Assembly (NCBI RefSeq): GCF_003590095.1
Contig: NC_039494.1
Location: forward strand, 3,038,001-3,102,000
DNA: 64,000 nucleotides
Direction of reading: 5' to 3'
Source of the DNA: Trichoplusia ni
Taxonomy: Eukaryota; Arthropoda; Insecta; Lepidoptera; Noctuidae
Position numbers and translations under genes: made by a program. A model generated the notes under the pieces. That model made no database searches, was not told the DNA's origin, and worked only from the letters and a program-made list of their open reading frames with translations. Position 1 is the first letter of the stretch. Every line of letters starts with the position of its first letter. Shown here in pieces: positions 27,480-39,400 of this stretch.

Positions 27480-27702
27480 CCCGTCAAAACGGCGCGCGCC
27501 TCCGCTCCGCCGTTTCGTTTTGTTTCTTTCAATTTGTTTTACATCAAAGGATAAGCAATAGCCCGGTTGTTAAGTGTTTGGTTGTGGTTTACTGGAGGGG
27601 GTTGTGCCCAAGAGCGGGCCCCAGTGCGACCCTGGCCAGCCGCACCCGAGAAAATATATCCAGGATATTGGATTCCATAGTTGGTGCTGCTCGATATTGC
27701 AT
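27480..27702 (+). other. Probable non-coding first exon of the FAM13-like gene
   Basis: A GC-rich, CpG-bearing block (around 27484-27520) is followed by about 200 bp ending in a strong donor, attgcatt|gtaagt, at 27702/27703. No useful ATG precedes the donor. Its position about 0.9 kb before the first coding exon and on the same strand suggests a 5' UTR exon with its own promoter. The start is approximate and no transcript evidence is available. Confidence 0.4.
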
Positions 27703-28614
27703 TGTAAGTATTAACATTATTACCTAAATAATTACTCTAATCTAAAGATAAAAGAACAGGGACCTGGTAGGCCGCATCTATAAAGGTTTTATTTGAGCCA
27801 TAGACAATGAAGCTTTTTATTTTAGATGCGTTCAGTTGCATTAGTCCAAAACATGATTTAATTTCAGAATCGTCCCATTAACGGCCGAAAACTTTTGGAA
27901 ATTGGGTGATTTATTTTCCGAGTTAGCGAAAATGGTACAATTGGAAATTTTACAGGTATTTCGAAAAAATTAGATAAAGGGGCTTCACATTCATTTTAGT
28001 GTCTAACAATTTAATAGTTTCTCGTTTTATAAATATGAAAATTATAGCTTAAAACTATACATATATGCTTTGCAATATATACGTAAATACATGAGTATAC
28101 TGAACCTTTGTATACTTACCTGATAATGCCTTTTAAGGTTTAGATGACCAACAAGTAGTAGTTGCCTACAGTTGAGTTGCTTTCCCAACTTGTACATTGT
28201 GTAGGAGACAGAGCCGTGTCGTAGCTAACCAACGCTTCACTAACCCGTGTCCCTCGATAGACTTAGCGATACTTATAGCTTAAGCAAATTATATCCTACC
28301 TTATCTACATATGTACCTACGTATATATCTATACAATTAAATACTCTGTATCATACATGATCAACACTGACCATTCTCCTCACTATTCGATACGATTCAC
28401 AAATATCAGCTTAACCCACCCACTGGAATTTCAACTTTATTTCTTAACACTGAATATTGACTTTATGTCCGCACATTACACTGACATTGACTCATCCATA
28501 CGTTAGGGCTACGGACAGGAAAGTGAGCGCTCGAGCGAGCATCGGGTAGTAATATCTGGGCTCGGGTGGCGTGCGCAGTGCTCCGAGCGGGAGCGCGGAA
28601 AGGAGCCAGAAGAT

Positions 28615-31600
28615 ATGGCGGCGCCCGAGTGCGAGCGAGAGGCGAGGAAGAGGCGCGAGCGCCGCGACTCGGGCAGCGCGCACGAGCGCAAGGAGCGGCG
28701 CCCGCACAGCGAGGAGCGCCCGCCCCCGCCCCCGCCGCCACCGCCGCTACACGACCATAACCGACTTGAGGTGAGACCATGACTCGCGTCACAATCTTGG
28801 CTCAGTTTGTCATTTGTGTCCCGTATCCAGTCTACATCAAAATCAAAAGTCATTTATTCAATTTAGGCTACTACGTAGTAAATAAATAGCGGGAAATGTC
28901 GTTGTAGCTACATTTTGTTGCAGTTCTATTTTGACTCCTTTAGTAAGAAATTAACTAATCGTACCGCAATTTCAATTTCCAGTCGGAACGTCGTGCTGAG
29001 CGCCTGTCCCGTGCCCGGCGCCCTCAGTTCGGCGGCAAGCGTCGCCGTCCCCCACCCCGGGCACCGAAGCACCCAAAGGAGAACGAGTGCTTCACAACAT
29101 CCGAAGATATCAGATGCAGCACCCCGCCACATTTCGACTATGTCGTCGTACAAAAACCACATTGTGAGTTGTTTACGAAAATTCTACCGCTCTCGTAGTT
29201 AGCTCAATGCTCCCCGGTTCGGTAACCAAAAGACCTAAATAAAAAATTACACAATTATACGCACAGATTATATAGAAATGTAGGAAATTAACCCATAATT
29301 ATTTTCTAGGACCGGCCGATGGTAGGAAGCAAATATTAATAGAGATCTAAAATTTTCCAGACATGTTCAATTCTACAATCCAATTCCATTTCTACATGTT
29401 TCCCAGATTTTCTTTCCAAAACGACACAACAACTCAACTTACGAACATTTGATTCTCAGTATGCGAGGAACCGGAGACGTTGGACGCGGGCGCCCTGCAC
29501 CGCGTGGCGGCCCGCGTGGGCAGCGCCAGCGACGAGGCGGCCGCCATCTGCGCCGAGGCGGAGCGCGCGCGGTGCGACGAGCGCAGTGCTGCCCCGCTCA
29601 ACGTCGCCCGGAGGGACCAGCCAGTGCCCGACCGAAGGCTTGAGAAGATCAATAAGAAGGTAATAGCATCAGCCTGTAAACATCTTACAGCCGGGCAAAG
29701 ACCTATGTCCACATACCTACGAGTATATGAGAATTAAGTATTGCTTGCCCAATGCTGGCAATACCAGGTTCCTATTTGGGCTAAGAAAAAGTAAAAATGA
29801 AACTCGCTCTATAGAAAAAATATTTAGATTATTATTACCGTAAGACTCTTTATAGAACTTTGAAAATGTACATGCTGTTACGATCTATGAATCCATATTG
29901 CAAAAGCAAAATAATAACTTAATGAAATGCAATATTTTCAGATCAACGTACTCAAAAAGAGTATCACAAAATACGAAAACGACTTCGAAGCCAAGAATGG
30001 TCATCCACTAACGCAAAGCGACAGAATAACTGACGTAGCACTGACTCGCATGAATGACACGTTACGACGACTTCAAGCAGAGAAACGCCTCATCAAAGCC
30101 GACCCTCTAGAATACGCCCTCAAAGTACAAGCAGCCAAGCAACAGAAAGAAAGAGATGATAAACTTGAAGCAGCGCTGAAGAGCGAGAAACCTATGACTG
30201 AAATTGTTAAGGATATTGAAGAAGTAAGTTTGGATTTGTTATACACAAAACGTCTGCTGAATGGCAGTTAGGTTATTTTCTTACTCTGTTAGCTCAGCAA
30301 CCCAAATTTTGTCATGGCCTCTGTAACGAGAGAGTGCCACTTCACCCGATCCTTCGCCACTTCTCGCCAGTCGTCGGCAGTTAGGTTAATTTCAGAAATC
30401 AGGATGATTCAGTTTTTAAACCACTTCCATTCAACTACTTCAAAAGGCATCATCTTCATCAGCCCATATTCTTTCAGTGTTGGGCTTAGCACATCAAAGA
30501 ACGGCCCTAAAATTGTCGTCTAAGACATCTTCATCGTGGAAAATGACTCATGCACCTACTATAACTTGACTATTGCCTACAGTGGCTCGAAGGCTGTCGC
30601 GCGGTGGGTGGGCGCGCGGCGGTAGCGGCCAGCGGCTGGACGGCGGCGCAGCTCGCGGCCGAGAAGCTGTGCGTGCAGCGCGTGCTGCTGCGGCTGGAGG
30701 CGGCGCGCGGCCGACCGCCCGTCAACTCCGCCGACAGGGGCGCCGCCAGGCACCTCTACGAGACTTACAGAGCTGTCAAGCGAGTGCTGGCGACCGCCAG
30801 ACCTGATGCTGTAAGTCCATTACATTACAGTGGTGTTGTACTGTACTTATACCAGGCTTATATTTAGTCAACGACTGAATATAAGCCTGGTGTAAACGCC
30901 ATATTACCATACAACATGCTTTTTCGATTTCACCTAAACTGCAATACCCTACGCAAAACGGCAAGCTAAATAACTTTCAGCCTACTCACACTTGCCTACT
31001 CAAACTATGTTGAAGAGTGTGAAACGTTCTCAGAAGGATTGCATAAAAGCAAAAAAAATCTGACAAGGCTCAGTTGAAATCAAATTGTACCTAACTGATT
31101 CTGTTTTCGCCACCAGGTCATCGGAAACACAAATGGTGAGCTAGCAACGATACACGAACACGAGACGATGCTGTTCAACACGAGCATCGACAGCTCGAGC
31201 GACTCTCAGGAGAAACCCTCTGACTCCTCACAGGTAACTATATTCTACAGGACTTCATCTGTTACTACTATTTAAAGAGTCAGAATATTTTCCTAATTTC
31301 AGAGAAATGGTCTTCAAAAGACTTAATAGAATATTAATAGAAATGTAATAATATCCCCATAAAAGTCTCACAGCTAGAGCTGTCGTGATGGTTTCCTGAT
31401 TCCAATAAACAGTAATCGTTTGTCAGTATTGTCTGAGTCTTCATTCCGAAACCACATATAATTAAAAAAAAATAGTTTTGTCAATGTCTGCATTGGTTAA
31501 GAACCTGTAATCTGAAAAGGAGGACATACCAACAATATGTGTATAATAGTCACAACCTCTTTCCTCTTTTCATAGGATTCAAAGGACACTCCTCTCCAAT

Positions 31601-32300
31601 CCCCTCCGACCTGCGAGGGTGCTGTTGTGGTAGAGGAGGTGCCTTCCTCATCATCAGCCCAGTCCGGCGCCAGCGACGAGGCCACGCCTTCCAACGAGGG
31701 CCTCCACTTCCTCAGCCTTGAAGAACTGAACAAAGCGCTTGTTGAAGCTAAGCTGCAGAAATCCGTGAGTATCTGTATCAGTCTTTATTTTTGGACTATT
31801 TGAGTTCTCTACCTCCTTTTTTCGTTTTCACTCATTGAGGATCAGTGGAAAATGTATATATTTTCAATTCTACTCACAATTCATTTAGATTTCCTTGAAT
31901 TTATTTTCTTTTACCAAGTCTACTCATTCTTTCACATAGTCCAAATATGACACGCTTGAAAGGCACTTTGACTGTCAAAGTAGTTCATCGTTGTCATTGG
32001 TAAATGGTCCCTTATTATTTTGTCTGTCCCTTATTAAAACTGATGTGGAGAAAAAAGACTAAATATTACTACTTATACTAAATTTATTTATTAATACTAA
32101 TACTAAATTTCATTTTCCAGGTCTTGCGGCGCACAATCAAAGAGTACGAGGTTAGCTTCGAGCGTCAGAACAGCAGGAAAGTACAGAGGGATGACAAAAT
32201 CAGTCACGAGGACGAATACCTCAGATACAAAGCGGTCAAGGCTCGCACCAAACTCATCAACGCTCTGATCAATAAACAGAAATCCATGAACAATAATTAA
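28615..32300 (+). CDS. FAM13: FAM13-family protein, 8 coding exons
   Basis: Exons join cleanly at 28615-28770, 28983-29163, 29460-29659, 29942-30223, 30583-30810, 31117-31233, 31576-31764 and 32121-32300. All introns are GT-AG and phases match, giving about 510 aa ending in TAA. Residues 1-52 are Arg/Glu-rich with a nine-proline run. Residues 180-273 (INVLKKSITKYENDFEAKNG...) and 452-504 (VLRRTIKEYEVSFERQ...) are coiled-coil segments of the type conserved in the C-terminal half of FAM13 proteins. A Ser/Asp/Glu-rich linker spans about 370-430. No RhoGAP domain is visible, unlike the long vertebrate isoform. Family knowledge: FAM13 proteins are cytoplasmic/nuclear signalling adaptors linked to Rho and Wnt signalling; the role here is inferred only. 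The start is uncertain. The frame stays open upstream to a TAG near 28504, and a possible acceptor (gcgcag) before the ATG would allow an upstream coding exon. Confidence 0.85.
30265..30500. repeat. Dispersed lepidopteran repeat in FAM13 intron
   Basis: The sequence between exons 4 and 5 contains phrases (cacttcacccgatccttcgccacttctcgccag; catcttcatcagcccatat) that I recognise from a family common in lepidopteran genomes, probably a non-LTR retrotransposon remnant. It has no intact ORF. Confidence 0.4.
30851..30891. repeat. 41-bp near-perfect hairpin in FAM13 intron
   Basis: ACCAGGCTTATATT (30851-30864) pairs with AATATAAGCCTGGT (30878-30891). The inner bases TAGTC/GACTG extend the stem to about 19 bp around a 3-base loop. 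It starts about 40 bp after the donor of exon 5. Confidence 0.8.
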
Positions 32301-34340
32301 ATCACCCACCAAATATACAATAGATTTTCTTATAGCCATAAATGTTGTAAACTTAGGGCTGTGTCAGGATGTTTGGTGTTTTTTTAATAGTTCATATTCT
32401 GTACAGCCTTTAAAGACTATTTAAGACTCGAATATTATAATTTTAGATATCCCACATAGAAGTGTACGTTTTTATAAACGGATATAACAGGCTTAACAAC
32501 CTCCTTCCTTCTCGATACTAACTCTATTATTAGCTGGCAACCCTATTAGGGCTGTGACAGACTGTTTATGTTCTTCATTTTCATTATATTCACGCTTTTT
32601 TTCTGTTATACTCAAGTTATGTTTAAATGTTAGTTTTTATGGTCTAGGAGGTCATTATATTCTTCTATTAGTTGACTATGATCAGAAATGACGTCATAAA
32701 ATCTAGTGCTTCCGAAATTCTTAATATTATTCATATGTAAAATGAATTGAAATATTTCTGTGAAATTGCCCCAATGTCTTTACAAGATTGGAAGGGTCGT
32801 TTGTATATTTTACATTATATCCGTATTTCTTCTCATTTCGAATTGTATAGTGCCAAATATTGTCATTCTATACAATTGTATATTGTACATAAATTCAGCT
32901 TGGCGAGTTGTAATAAGTTAAACCCTAATTAAATTACTGGCAACTAATTAACAACCTGTTGTAAATATTTCGCTATGATTGGTATTTTGTGACACAATAG
33001 TATTAAATTACGAAAAAAATATAATTAAACTGAGTAGAACCACACTACAGTTAATTCTTAATCTCATATATGACATAATAATAAGCTTGGGTTTCTGTAT
33101 TCAAGAACACTTAAAAACACTGGCTGACACATTCGTCATTGCTACCTTAAAAAAATAAGATTATTAAAAAAAAAAACATCTGTTTCATCGACAACTCACT
33201 GCCTGAGATTTGACTTTTGACTCGGAAACAAAACAATGTAAACAAAACTGATTTTCAATCATAACGGTACAATCGGGTTCTAAAGCAAGTACAAGCAGTA
33301 TAATAATTAAGTATTTGTAATATAAATACATGTATACATAACGCAATTTGATGTTGACTGTACTATATTAAGCGAATATACTTAAATCTATGTCAGCCTA
33401 GTACAATCAGTTGATGTTCGTAGCTACATTGTTAAATAAATATTAATATTATAACACTTTTGCAACTGATTGTACTTTTTCAAGGGAGTAGAGATGGGAA
33501 TTGCTCGCTATTTTCTATCGAGAAAGATTTTCGTGAATAATGAATTTTGCGGAATTTGTAACTTAAATATCGAAGGGTAATTCGAGGTATGGCTATTGTA
33601 AATAATACTTAAGGACTTAGATAAATGTTAGGGGATTATTATTCGATCATATACGCCCTTATAACTCTATTAATGTTAAACCTACTTATCTATAGTTATA
33701 TAACTGTATATGTTTATAACTACGCGACCTGAGGAAAGTAGATTAAAAATCTCGTTGTGGGTGACATTTTTGGAACTTGATTGGGAAGTGAAGTAAATGA
33801 GCTATCGAGATTATTTTACCGTCTCCTTGCGGTAAACTTATTACGTATTGTTTGTAGTATTATTTTCTTTTGTATGTCCTATTTATTTTATGTAATATAT
33901 TCGATCTCAGTGTGTTAGCAACGTACAGGACCTTAGATTGGGACTGGATTTACGTTCTCTTAAAGAGGATTATAGCAGATAATCGTATTTAGTGATAAAG
34001 TACTTACCTGTGATTTTATTGTAACAAAAGAATAATCTTGTCTGACAAGAACTTGAATGTTTTAATGATCGTTGTCGTAGATGTTAGTTGACGATTTTAT
34101 GTTGAACTAAATTGTTTTCTTTTTGTGTTTTTGTATTATTATTATTCATGTGTTGATTCGAACAATATTTTTGAAATGTATGAGACTTGAATAATGATTT
34201 ATGCTAAACATAATGTCTATATAACGTTGTATATTACGAGATAATTATGATGTTTAGATACGAGTTGAAGTATCAAAGCATAGTATCGAAAGACCATAGG
34301 TACATGTACCACGAATTCTTAAACTAACGAAAATCTAGCA

Positions 34341-34408
34341 AGCGAGGGACAGCACTATACTATCCGTATTGGCGTCTCACTTTCACAACACCCTGATGTA
34401 AGAGCTAG
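34341..34408 (+). repeat. 68-bp dispersed repeat, copy 1
   Basis: It shares gcgtctcact, the spacing to tgtaagagct and the flank gggacagc/gggcgctac with 45691-45757. Confidence 0.6.
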
Positions 34409-34753
34409 CAGTATACCTTACCGTAATTTTTGGTATATCTAGTCACGAATTTATTAACTAACTAAAACGGTAACCAGAAAACATGTTCACAACGTTACGA
34501 TGCTTTGATCTTCTCCTCGCCCTCGCTTGTCAAAAGACAAGCAATTTTAATACCTAATTATTGCTTTGCAATATATATTATAATAAGATGTTCAGCGTAT
34601 ACAATTGTATGACAAATCAAAATGGATATCATATCAATGTTGGATTGACAGTAAGAGTTTGTACCAATCTCGTTAAAATTTAGTGTTTATCAGTTATTCT
34701 TCTAACTTTACTTGTCAAGATATGTATGCACTAATACAGAGGAGGGGCTGCCG

Positions 34754-34866
34754 ATAGGCCTTAACAAAATATTAATAAAGGTGTGGAAAAGAGACGGAGC
34801 TCTACGTCGTGTATAGCTCTGTCCCGCTCCCACGCCTTTAATAATATCACTTTAAGGTCTCATGGT
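34754..34866. mobile_element. Imperfect inverted repeat, MITE-like
   Basis: Arms of about 45 bp (aatattaataaaggtgtgg...gacggagct against agctctgtcccgctcccacgcctttaataat) face each other around a 14-base centre. The arms have several mismatches. It is probably an old foldback element in the FAM13 3' UTR. Confidence 0.6.
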
Positions 34867-35025
34867 AGGTATGTTTGTAATATTGAGCTGGATGTACAGT
34901 TTGGTTTGAATCTGTAATGGAAAGCATTGTAATTAATAATAATAATACTAATCAGTCAGTAGAGTTCCACCAATTGCCACTAATATTCATACTATAATGT
35001 TTAAAATAAAAATAGAGTCAAATCT

Positions 35026-36091
35026 TGTTTTGTTTTATTTATAGAGTGGTGACGAAATGTATTTTGAGGATTGCAGTGTCTTTAATCAAGTGAGGTTCTA
35101 AGGCACAAAACTGGCAAGGGATATTATCAAGATATCGCATTTTTTTATTTTTCTCTGATAAAGGCGCAGTTTTTAAACCTTCATGTCAGTCAACAAAAAA
35201 CGTAATCAAATCGGTTCACCCATTCAGGAACTATGGTGCCATAAATAGATATAGATGACAACTCATGATTGTAGATAGAATTTAGAAATTACTCTTCAGA
35301 TTTCAATCCCCTTGGGAAAAACCAGCACCTACAAACCTATTTCAAATAATTATAATATTTCCTTTACATAAACATTCGGTTTCCGATTAAATAGCACGTA
35401 AACATTGTTCTCATTTCCTTTCATTAGCATTGTTAATAGATAAATACCAGGAAAATAATTCATAAATAAGCTTCTAATTTGTTTTTATTTTTAATGACGC
35501 CAGCCTACCGCGCATGATCGTCATTGGTACTATTGTAAGCTAGGATCATGGATACAATGACTAATATGACTAAATAACTACTAATACAATGACTACCGAA
35601 CTTAAACTTAACTTCGGATTTCTATAGATATTTAATTCAATTTAATTGCATTCCATTCTGTGGTACTTATAGGTAGATGGTGGATTTAAAATTAATTTTA
35701 CAATTATGGACGATGTCGGGTACAGCATCATTAAGAAGACCATAATTGACTGTCTGTATGTCTGGAACCAGCAACGAGACGAACGAATTTTTATACATGA
35801 CAGTTCAATCCCTAATGCAGGGGAATGGTGATTTGATGAGTTTCAAAGTTATATTGGCTATCTTAATTATTTTAAGAACCACTGACAATTGATGTAACAG
35901 AACCTGGCTTACAAACATTGTAATCTAATATCACCAATTTTTCGGGAAGAGGCCAGTTTCTAAAAGTTTTAAATTAATACGTTATTTTAACAGTAAATGT
36001 TCGATCTAAACAACAACATATTTATTTTAACATTTTTCCTTCTAATGTTTGTGGAACATTGTTTTGAAGTATAAAGTATATATGTGTAGTA
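35026..36091. other. Intergenic, with repeat fragment
   Basis: Around 35195-35260 the phrase caaatcggttcacccattca followed by ggaactatggtgcc is typical of a common lepidopteran RTE-like 3' end. Nothing else is seen apart from the poly(A) signal of the minus-strand candidate exon near 36022. Confidence 0.5.
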
Positions 36092-36457
36092 TCAGTCTGA
36101 GTCAGATGTCCGATAACCCCAAGTTATCATTCTGCATGAGTTAAGGTCATACAACTGAGTGAACTGTCGAACGATACGTGTTGTCTCATTATAATGGGTG
36201 TATGAGGTACCTGGATTCAGTTCATGCAAAATATTTAAACAATTCTTGGTCATATTATAAATAGGTTCTGGGGTAGGTCTAGGGTTGTCTGTCGTTCGAT
36301 TATAGGACCAATGGCGGGGGACCACATTCCGTCCTATGGATGTGGTCCCAATATGAGGCCGACGCTCTTTACACTTCGGCCTCCTTACAACACGAGAAAG
36401 TGACCTTCTTAAAGAAATAAGCAGTCCTTTGTTCACCTCTTTTTGATTCTTGTGTTT
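36092..36457 (-). CDS. Candidate last coding exon of unrecognised gene
   Basis: A minus-strand frame of 121 codons ends in TGA. It starts at a good acceptor (caatttacag|AAACACAAG) in phase 0, with no ATG near the start, which fits an internal splice rather than a one-exon gene. An AATAAA lies about 65 nt past the stop (plus strand TTTATT, 36022-36027). The predicted peptide begins Lys/Arg-rich (LRRSLSRVVRRPKCKERR), has three cysteines and two possible sequons, and ends ITWGYRTSDSD. I do not recognise the family. Upstream exons were not identified. It may be a real gene tail or a lucky open frame in AT-rich DNA. Confidence 0.4.
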   Translation of the reverse strand, partial: KHKNQKEVNKGLLISLRRSLSRVVRRPKCKERRPHIGTTSIGRNVVPRHWSYNRTTDNPRPTPEPIYNMTKNCLNILHELNPGTSYTHYNETTRIVRQFTQLYDLNSCRMITWGYRTSDSD

Positions 36458-39400
36458 CTGTAAATTGTTTCAGTACATAAATTGTGTAATAAATAAAACT
36501 TAGCAACTATCTGATCGAATTCAAAAACGTTTATTCTCCATATGGTTCCAAATACCTAGCCCTTTATGGAACTGACATTTGACATAGTTGGAGTGGATTA
36601 TTATGGATTGCTTATTAAATAATCAATCAGGTAAAACACTTCCTCGACCTTATTTGAATATTTATTACGCTGCAGTTTGCGTAATACCGCCACAATGTCT
36701 AGCGTCCTTTGTTTCTCTAATACTTTGCATTTTTTTCCTTAAAAGTACTTTACCATAAGCGACGCGACGTTGATAGATCGAAGGTGTATCATTTAATAAC
36801 ATGCAAGAGTAGATTACTAGGATTCTGTTGGACATGTGTTTTAAACACTCGACTCAAAAATAGGGATGATTAGTTTGAGATGCCTGTCGATCTGTCTCTA
36901 GCATCATAGCTCCCGAACGGATTAAGGAATATAAATTTAGATTTCTGTATTAACGATTAATAATGTGCAAACTTACGAAGGTTTTATGTAAACGGGCACC
37001 ATATGGCCGAATTCGCAGAACTCATCTAGTACCTACATATATATATTTTGACGACCTCCGTGGTCGAGTGGCGTACGCACCGGTTTCAAGGTGTCGCTAG
37101 CTCTGAGGTCCCGGGTTCGATCCCCGGTCGGTTCAACGTAAAAATTCTTATTTCTACATTGTCTCGGGTCTGGGTGTTTGCGGTACCTTTGTTTTATCTG
37201 AATTCCATTACACAAGTGCTTTAGCAACTTACTTTGGGTTCAGAACAATGTATGTGATGTTGTAAAAAAAAAAAATATAAGAGTAATGTCTACCACAAAC
37301 TTTGCTGATGACTTGATAATCTTATTTGTAAAAAATCTACAAATATCAGATGATTGAGCGTTGTAAATACTTTATCATTATTGATTTAATTTGGTGCAAA
37401 TAACGCACCTATTTCATATAAACAAATATCTACATTTCTGACAAATACATACTGAATTTGTTTATCATTTGAATGAATAGTATTTGAACAGTACATAGCA
37501 CCATTACTCCAATATTTTTAAACCAAATAGTTTTTTATTAAGAATCCCACACTTAGGAATTTCATCAAGGGAGGTTTCGTAAACGTTCAAGTTCAGTCAT
37601 AAAGGCACCCAGACTCAGGACCAGCATTCGTGGATTTCGTCAATTTTGTACAATTTTAATGACATTTGGTATAAGTTAGCTTATAATAGCCTCTCTATTA
37701 TAAACTCAAATGGCATGCTGTAGAGGCCAGTAGAGACATGAAAAGATGAATATGATATGAATAAGAGATTCTTTGCATTAAAACGGATAAAATTTAGAAA
37801 TAGCAAAAAAGAAAAGTTATGAATAATTGAAACGTTTTTTTCACAGTTCACTGGTATTTCAATTCAACATAGTATACTTTTTATCCGGGTACTTTTTACC
37901 CGGAGGAGAAAAATTGTTTACAAGCAAGCATCTACGCTGGCGAAGCGGGGAAATAAGTAAGTTTTCTATAAAGAGTGAAGTAATTAATGCTAATAAAACA
38001 ATGCGAGAAAACCTATTTGACGTGTATCTAGATGTTACCATAAACATTCAAATAGTTAATGAATAATTTAGTATCTGCCTAGAGACTTCGTCCTCGAGGT
38101 TACAAGATCTTGAACATTTTTTGCAGCGCACGCCCTCAAAGATGAATAATTTTCCCTTTTTTTTTTTCCACATTTTCCATTGTATCTTCGCGCCTGTTAG
38201 TCGCACTGATGTTATACTAATGTTATATCACACAAAAATATTTTTTTTTCAATTTGAACCAGTAGTTCCTGAGATACGCGCGTTCAAACAAACAAAAAAA
38301 CTCTTCAGCTTTATATATTATTAAAAATTAGTATAGATTACATGGATAAAATTAAAGCAGTTTCCGTAAGACAAATAGTTTTCGATTTTCTATTGTTTAT
38401 TGGGTACTGGTGTATATCTTTTTAATTTCTTTACTGAACTAGGGGTACCTACTATAGGTGGGCATTCGTAGGAGTATCCTCTATCGATTTTGAATTGAAT
38501 TGTATACTAGCTGTTGCTCGCGGCTGCGTCCGCTTGAGTAGGTTTTAACATTTATAGGTTTAGTTCTAACTAGAGCGATGATACCCGATTGAAAAAATCT
38601 TTTAATTTAGGTTTATCGGTTTGTTAGTTTCCCGTAACTTCCAGTACAGTATAGTAGGTACCTACAATCAGTTTCGTCAACTTATCTAATGTTTCTATGC
38701 GTATCACCTTTGACCGCCATCACGAGTTGTACAGGAAATGTTAATGACATCAGAGGCACAGCTGCACCGATAACGAAAGAATTGATACCAAATGATAGCT
38801 GTCTTCTTTTCGATGGGCATTGTTTATTCATCCTTTTTGAAGCGATTACACGAGTACTCACTTCCGTTAATTTTTTAGCAAGAAAAACCACTCCATGGTA
38901 TCCGTTTGTTCATTTTAAGACGACAAATTTCTTTAAAAAAAAATCTAGGGTTACGAAATAATTTAGAATTCGATCAGCTTTTCTCAGTTTTTCGACAAAT
39001 AGCAGAAATCCTATCCCATTCCACAGGAAAGAAAAAAAAGGGAGAAGATCAAATATGTGTAAACGAGATCTTACTACACGTCTCATGTCCACAGCTTAAC
39101 ATACCTCTTTAAAAGATGGTGAGACCTTCAGCTCTCGCGTAGAAATCACACTGTAAAATATATCAAACACTTTCGAATTACAGATAGGCAGTAAACCACT
39201 GAGCCGAACTTCATGAAATTTTATAGGACCATCGAAATAACAGCTATTTCATGTTCACAAATCCGGGAACTCCGTTCATCCAGTCTGAAGTATAGTCCAT
39301 AGAAAAATACAGATGAATTGACAACCTTATTTTGAAGTTGGTGGAAAAGATGGTGAGTGCAAGAACCTTTAGTTAACGCGATTAAAATTTACTCTAAAAA

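Larger units (their letters stand above)
32301..35025 (+). terminator. Probable FAM13 3' UTR and poly(A) site
   Basis: The 2.7 kb after the stop codon is AT-rich and non-coding. An AATAAA at 35005-35010 is followed by a T/G-rich tract (cttgttttgttttattt), the arrangement expected at a cleavage site near 35025. An earlier AATAAA-like site at about 33434 could give a shorter transcript. A 68-bp dispersed repeat (34341-34408) and an imperfect inverted repeat (34754-34866) lie inside it. Confidence 0.4.

Noticed and set aside
28463..28853. Several overlapping Ala/Arg/Pro-rich ORFs on both strands
   Set aside because: These are shadows of the GC-rich first coding exon of the FAM13-like gene.
38682..38961. 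Overlapping ORFs on both strands
   Set aside because: They lie in RTE-like repeat sequence and no motif is recognisable.
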